DNA of 64,000 bases from Arthrobacter sp. Bz4 (GTDB lineage Bacteria > Actinomycetota > Actinomycetes > Actinomycetales > Micrococcaceae), in assembly GCF_003075455.1 (NCBI RefSeq), contig NZ_QDAE01000005.1:1-64000 (forward strand). The letters run 5' to 3'. A model generated the notes under the pieces. That model was not told the origin of the DNA. It saw only the letters and a list, made by a program, of their open reading frames with translations, and searched no databases. The position numbers and the translations under genes were made by a program. Each line of letters begins with the position of its first letter. Positions within the stretch are counted from its first letter, which is position 1. Below, one piece after another: positions 60,721-64,000 of this stretch.

Positions 60721-61671
60721 ATGAATCGTATGCTCGAATTGCGTAACCATCTGAGGACTTCCGCGGAACTGGCACTGCAAGGCGTGGACCTCACCCAACT
60801 GCAGCGTCAATGCAGAGCCGGCACCCTGGTCCGGGTGAGGCACGGCATCTACCTGAGGGCGGAGGCATGGCACAACCTGGATCGCTGGGACAGGTATCGG
60901 GTACTGGTCCTGGCAGTAAACCTCAGCGCCCAGCGACCGCCGCTCTTCTCCCACGAGACTGCAGCCCTGATTCATTCAATACCAATCCTGGGTGTCCCCC
61001 GCTTGGTCCACACACAACAGGAGGGCCGGCGGTCCGACAGATCGCGGAAGGACATCCGCCGCCATTTCACTGATGACTACACGCCGGGAAAGGTACGGCT
61101 GGATGGGCTACGCGCGACGTCGTTGAACTACACACTTTTGGCTTTGGCCACTGAGGCCACCTTCCCCAGCGCCGTCGTCGCGCTGGATGACTCACTCCGG
61201 CGGAACAGGACTGACCCGGCCCAGCTACGGACCGCCGCGCAAAGTCTGAGGACGGCGGCAGCGAACAATCGGTTTGGCATGGTGTTGGACTTTGGTGATC
61301 CGGCGTCGGAATCCCCGGGGGAGTCCGCCAGCCGGGCACACATGGCCCTGTTCGGGATCCAGCCGCCCGAACTTCAGAAGACGTTCCGCGATGCCCGGGG
61401 CTTCATCGCCCAGACGGACTTCTATTGGCGGGAACGGGGGCTGATTGGTGAGTTCGACGGCTTCATCAAATACCAGAAGCCCGAGTACATGGGCGGACGT
61501 AGCGCCAGCCAGGTGGTGGTCGATGAAAAGATCCGCGAAGATCGGCTGCGCGCCCTCGGTTTTACTGTGGTGCGCTGGGTCTGGGAGGATGTCAACAAAC
61601 CGCAGCGGCTGCTCTCATTGTTGGTCTCCAAGGGATTGATTGCTGGAAGCCCACTCAGATGGAAGCGGTAG
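60721..61671 (+). CDS. AbiEi/DUF559-like protein between tuf and the S10 operon
   Basis: The 316-residue protein has an N-terminal winged-helix of the AbiEi-antitoxin kind (QLQRQCRAGTLVRVRHGIYL). Its C-terminal third looks like a DUF559/very-short-patch-type nuclease fold (YQKPEYMGGRSASQVV, KIREDRLRALGFTVVRW and WEDV). This domain pair is common in actinobacterial accessory proteins, usually alone. Whether it has antitoxin or nuclease activity is unknown and no AbiEii toxin gene is adjacent. The start may be the ATG at 60721 or at 60730, which has the better-spaced GGGGGA. It is monocistronic, in an otherwise ribosomal region. Confidence 0.75.
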   Translation: MNRMLELRNHLRTSAELALQGVDLTQLQRQCRAGTLVRVRHGIYLRAEAWHNLDRWDRYRVLVLAVNLSAQRPPLFSHETAALIHSIPILGVPRLVHTQQEGRRSDRSRKDIRRHFTDDYTPGKVRLDGLRATSLNYTLLALATEATFPSAVVALDDSLRRNRTDPAQLRTAAQSLRTAAANNRFGMVLDFGDPASESPGESASRAHMALFGIQPPELQKTFRDARGFIAQTDFYWRERGLIGEFDGFIKYQKPEYMGGRSASQVVVDEKIREDRLRALGFTVVRWVWEDVNKPQRLLSLLVSKGLIAGSPLRWKR

Positions 61672-62295
61672 AACCCGACCAGCGCAGCAGGAAACGGCAG
61701 ACGCCCCAGATATATGTGCTGCGCCAGCCGCTTTCGGGCTCTCCGTCGGGTTTGGGCCGCGTTCACCCGTGGGGAGGGACCGGGAACGGGCCGGTGGAAT
61801 GGTCCAACTGCAGTCCGGTTCGCAGCATAGTGTTGGAGCGGCAGGGGAGTGGTTGCCCGACGGCGATTCTGCGGCCCGGCCATTTTTTTGGACATGGGTG
61901 CCTGCAAAGTTCACCATCCAGGGGCGTGTCGCGGCGTGGATTCGCCTTATGCCCTGATATCTGGCAGACTGGAGAAGTTGTTCAAGCGCTTGCGCGCGCG
62001 GTTTGAGATACCGTCCCGATCAGGATAATGCCTGATGCAGGGTCGGTGTTCACCGGGCGGTTAGCCCAAATATGACCACCCCCATTTCAGTTCGGCTGGA
62101 AACGTGGAAGCAAACAGAGGGATCAGTTTGCAGAAAATCCGCGACACGCCCGAGCGCGGGGGTCGGTACCTCCACAGGGTGAGGAACCCGGAAACTTCCG
62201 GATTCAGTCTGTGGGAGGAGCGCCAGTGCAACGGGCGCAGCACGTGCAGGAACTGACAGTTATTCAAGAATTCTTGAGAGAGAGAGTCGAGACGC
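61672..62295 (+). promoter_or_regulatory. Long S10-operon leader region with two small palindromes
   Basis: No credible gene lies in these 624 bases. Overlapping open frames lack start signals and family features. A 14-bp palindrome, TCAAGAATTCTTGA, sits at 62264-62277, 18 bp before the rpsJ ATG. A second hairpin, CCGGAA-AC-TTCCGG, is at 62188-62201. An S10/L4-controlled leader is known from proteobacteria and has been suggested elsewhere, but this sequence cannot be assigned to a known class by eye. I found no convincing promoter. Confidence 0.5.
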
Positions 62296-62604
62296 ATGGC
62301 GGGACAAAAAATCCGCATCCGGCTGAAGTCGTATGACCACGAGGTCATCGACGTATCAGCACGGAAGATCGTTGAGACGGTGACGCGCGCAGGCGCTACG
62401 GTAGTTGGCCCAGTGCCCCTGCCGACGGAGAAGAACGTGTACTGCGTTATCCGCTCACCGCACAAGTACAAGGACAGCCGCGAGCACTTTGAAATGCGTA
62501 CTCACAAGCGTCTGATCGACATCATTGACCCCACGCCCAAGGCCGTTGATTCGCTGATGCGTCTCGACCTGCCTGCGGACGTGAACATCGAAATCAAGCT
62601 GTAA
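62296..62604 (+). CDS. rpsJ: 30S ribosomal protein S10
   Basis: The 102-residue S10 has [40 protein letters not shown] and [27 protein letters not shown]-like sequence. It is a 30S head protein and, with NusB, part of antitermination complexes. Its ATG follows a purine-rich GAGAGAGAGAG. rplC follows in 16 bp. Confidence 0.97.
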
Positions 62605-62620
62605 GGGAGAGCGGATCATA

Positions 62621-63277
62621 ATGTCTACTTCACTTACGCGTCAGGTCAAGGGTCTTCTGGGCACCAAGCTCGGAATGACCCAGGTCTGGGACGAAAACAA
62701 CCTGCTGGTGCCGGTTACTGTCGTCCAGGCTGACTCCAACGTCATTACCCAGCTCCGCTCAGCGGACCAGGACGGCTACACAGCTGTCCAGATCGGCTTC
62801 GGCCAGATCGACCCCCGCAAGGTGACCAAGCCACTGGCCGGTCACTTCGAAAAGGCCGGCGTCACGCCGCGCCGCCACGTGGTTGAGCTGCGTACCTCCG
62901 ATGCTGACACCTACTCGCTGGGCCAGGAGCTCTCCGTTGAGATCTTCGAAGCCGGCCAGAAGGTCGACGTCATCGGCACCACCAAGGGCAAGGGCTTCGC
63001 AGGTGTCATGAAGCGTCACGGCTTCCACGGCGTCGGCGCATCCCACGGTGCCCACAAGAACCACCGCAAGCCCGGCTCTATCGGTGGCGCGTCCACCCCT
63101 AGCCGCGTCTTCAAGGGTATGAAAATGGCAGGCCGTATGGGTGCCGTTCGTCAGACCACTCTGAGCCTCACAGTTCACGCTGTGGATGTCGAGAAGTCGC
63201 TGCTGCTGATCAAGGGTGCCGTTCCCGGCGCCCGCGGCCAGGTCGTCCTCGTGCGCACCGCCGTGAAGGGAGCATAG
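62621..63277 (+). CDS. rplC: 50S ribosomal protein L3
   Basis: The 218-residue L3 has [33 protein letters not shown] (rRNA-contact loop) and [23 protein letters not shown]-like sequence (key key [12 protein letters not shown]). It is an early 50S assembly protein. The ATG has a GGGAGAG upstream. rplD follows in four bases. Confidence 0.97.
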   Translation: MSTSLTRQVKGLLGTKLGMTQVWDENNLLVPVTVVQADSNVITQLRSADQDGYTAVQIGFGQIDPRKVTKPLAGHFEKAGVTPRRHVVELRTSDADTYSLGQELSVEIFEAGQKVDVIGTTKGKGFAGVMKRHGFHGVGASHGAHKNHRKPGSIGGASTPSRVFKGMKMAGRMGAVRQTTLSLTVHAVDVEKSLLLIKGAVPGARGQVVLVRTAVKGA

Positions 63278-63281
63278 TTAG

Positions 63282-63929
63282 ATGGCTGTCAACACTGTAA
63301 AGGTCGATCTCCCCGCAGAGATCTTCGACACGCAGACCAATGTGCCCTTGCTGCACCAGGTCGTCGTGGCTCAGCTTGCCGCTGCCCGTCAGGGTACGCA
63401 CAAGACGAAGACTCGTGCAGAGGTATCCGGCGCAGGCCGCAAGCCGTTCAAGCAGAAGGGAACAGGTCGTGCCCGTCAGGGTTCGATCCGTGCCCCTCAC
63501 ATGACCGGTGGCGGCGTCGTCCACGGACCCACCCCACGCGACTACAGCCAGCGCACCCCCAAGAAGATGAAGGCTGCCGCTCTGCGCGGTGCCCTCTCTG
63601 ATCGGGCACGCAACGGCCGTATCCACGTCCTCGAGTCCCTGGTGTCCGGCGACAAGCCGTCCACCAAGGGTGCAATCGAAGCGCTTCGCAGCATCTCGGA
63701 GCGTCCAAACTTGCTCATCGTTATCGAGCGCGCCAACGATCTCACGGCACTGTCCGTGCGGAACGTCCCGGAAGTACACGTCCTCTATGTTGACCAGCTC
63801 AACACCTATGACGTGCTGGTTTCCGACGACGTGATCTTCACGAAGGCCGCTTACGACACGTTCGTCGGGTCAGCTGACTCGACCGTAGATGCTGACGAGA
63901 GCACAACAGCTACGGAGGACGCCAAGTGA
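63282..63929 (+). CDS. rplD: 50S ribosomal protein L4
   Basis: The 215-residue L4 has the extended loop [31 protein letters not shown]-like sequence (key [17 protein letters not shown]) lining the exit tunnel, where macrolide resistance arises. The C-terminal part ends in an acidic tail ([18 protein letters not shown]). In proteobacteria L4 represses the S10 operon. Its stop overlaps rplW by GTGA. Confidence 0.96.
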   Translation: MAVNTVKVDLPAEIFDTQTNVPLLHQVVVAQLAAARQGTHKTKTRAEVSGAGRKPFKQKGTGRARQGSIRAPHMTGGGVVHGPTPRDYSQRTPKKMKAAALRGALSDRARNGRIHVLESLVSGDKPSTKGAIEALRSISERPNLLIVIERANDLTALSVRNVPEVHVLYVDQLNTYDVLVSDDVIFTKAAYDTFVGSADSTVDADESTTATEDAK

Positions 63930-64000
63930 GCGCGACCATCTCCAAAGATCCCCGCGACGTCGTCCTTGCGCCGGTCGTCTCGGAAAAGAGCTACGGCCTG
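63926..64000 (+). CDS. rplW: 50S ribosomal protein L23 (partial, runs off the right edge)
   Basis: The GTG at 63926 overlaps the rplD stop. The first 25 codons give [20 protein letters not shown] and KSYGL, the usual L23 start with the APVVSEKS motif. The rest is outside the window. Confidence 0.93.
   Translation, partial: MSATISKDPRDVVLAPVVSEKSYGL

Noticed and set aside
61422-61957. Several overlapping frames downstream of the AbiEi-like gene
   Set aside because: They overlap each other on both strands, lack ribosome-binding sites and show no family resemblance.

Overview
This is a high-GC Gram-positive chromosome segment, most likely from a member of the Micrococcaceae (Arthrobacter or a close relative). 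The evidence is mycothiol synthase (mshD), an actinobacterial GlnR-type regulator, a C50 carotenoid cluster (crtE-crtB-crtI-crtYe-crtYf-crtEb), frequent GTG starts with ATGA/GTGA gene overlaps, and the actinobacterial order trnW-secE-nusG-rplK-rplA / rplJ-rplL / rpoB-rpoC / rpsL-rpsG-fusA-tuf / rpsJ-rplC-rplD-rplW. This placement rests on gene content only; no search was run.

Layout. 1-6.2 kb is the edge of a surface polysaccharide locus. It holds a gmd, colC/fcl-like, colD-like set predicted to make GDP-L-colitose, followed upstream by a low-molecular-weight tyrosine phosphatase, UDP-glucose dehydrogenase and a VanZ-family protein. The first 3.7 kb looks clearly more AT-rich than the rest. 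6.2-16 kb is core metabolism: a small membrane protein, two MaoC/hotdog proteins, murB, an E. coli-type asd, folA-thyA, a cupin protein, the nudix/phosphatase mutT1 with ppk, and mshD. 16-22 kb carries glnR, a membrane protein, a 37-residue membrane peptide not previously boxed as a gene, a nitrobindin-like protein, ygfZ, an ankyrin protein, a GNAT enzyme and pfkA. 22-26 kb is an ABC-2 transporter with its two-component system and a large palindrome in front of it. 26.3-28 kb is a DUF222/HNH protein with internal repeats. 28-32.2 kb is a PspC-domain cassette divergent from its own PspC-fused histidine kinase and response regulator. An aminotransferase follows.

33.7-64 kb is the transcription/translation superregion, beginning with tRNA-Trp. 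It is interrupted by accessory blocks: a tandem GNAT enzyme and a 313-bp non-coding repeat array between rplA and rplJ; a frameshifted thiolase, a membrane protein, a glycosyltransferase, idi and the whole C50 carotenoid operon between rplL and rpoB; and an AbiEi/DUF559-like protein between tuf and rpsJ.

How the genes work together. idi and crtE supply GGPP, crtB and crtI make lycopene, crtEb elongates it and crtYe/crtYf cyclise it; the neighbouring GT2 enzyme may glycosylate the product. gmd, colD and colC act in series from GDP-mannose. folA and thyA form a coupled folate/dTMP pair. rpoB, rplJ and the str and S10 operons have recognisable leaders, promoters or terminators.
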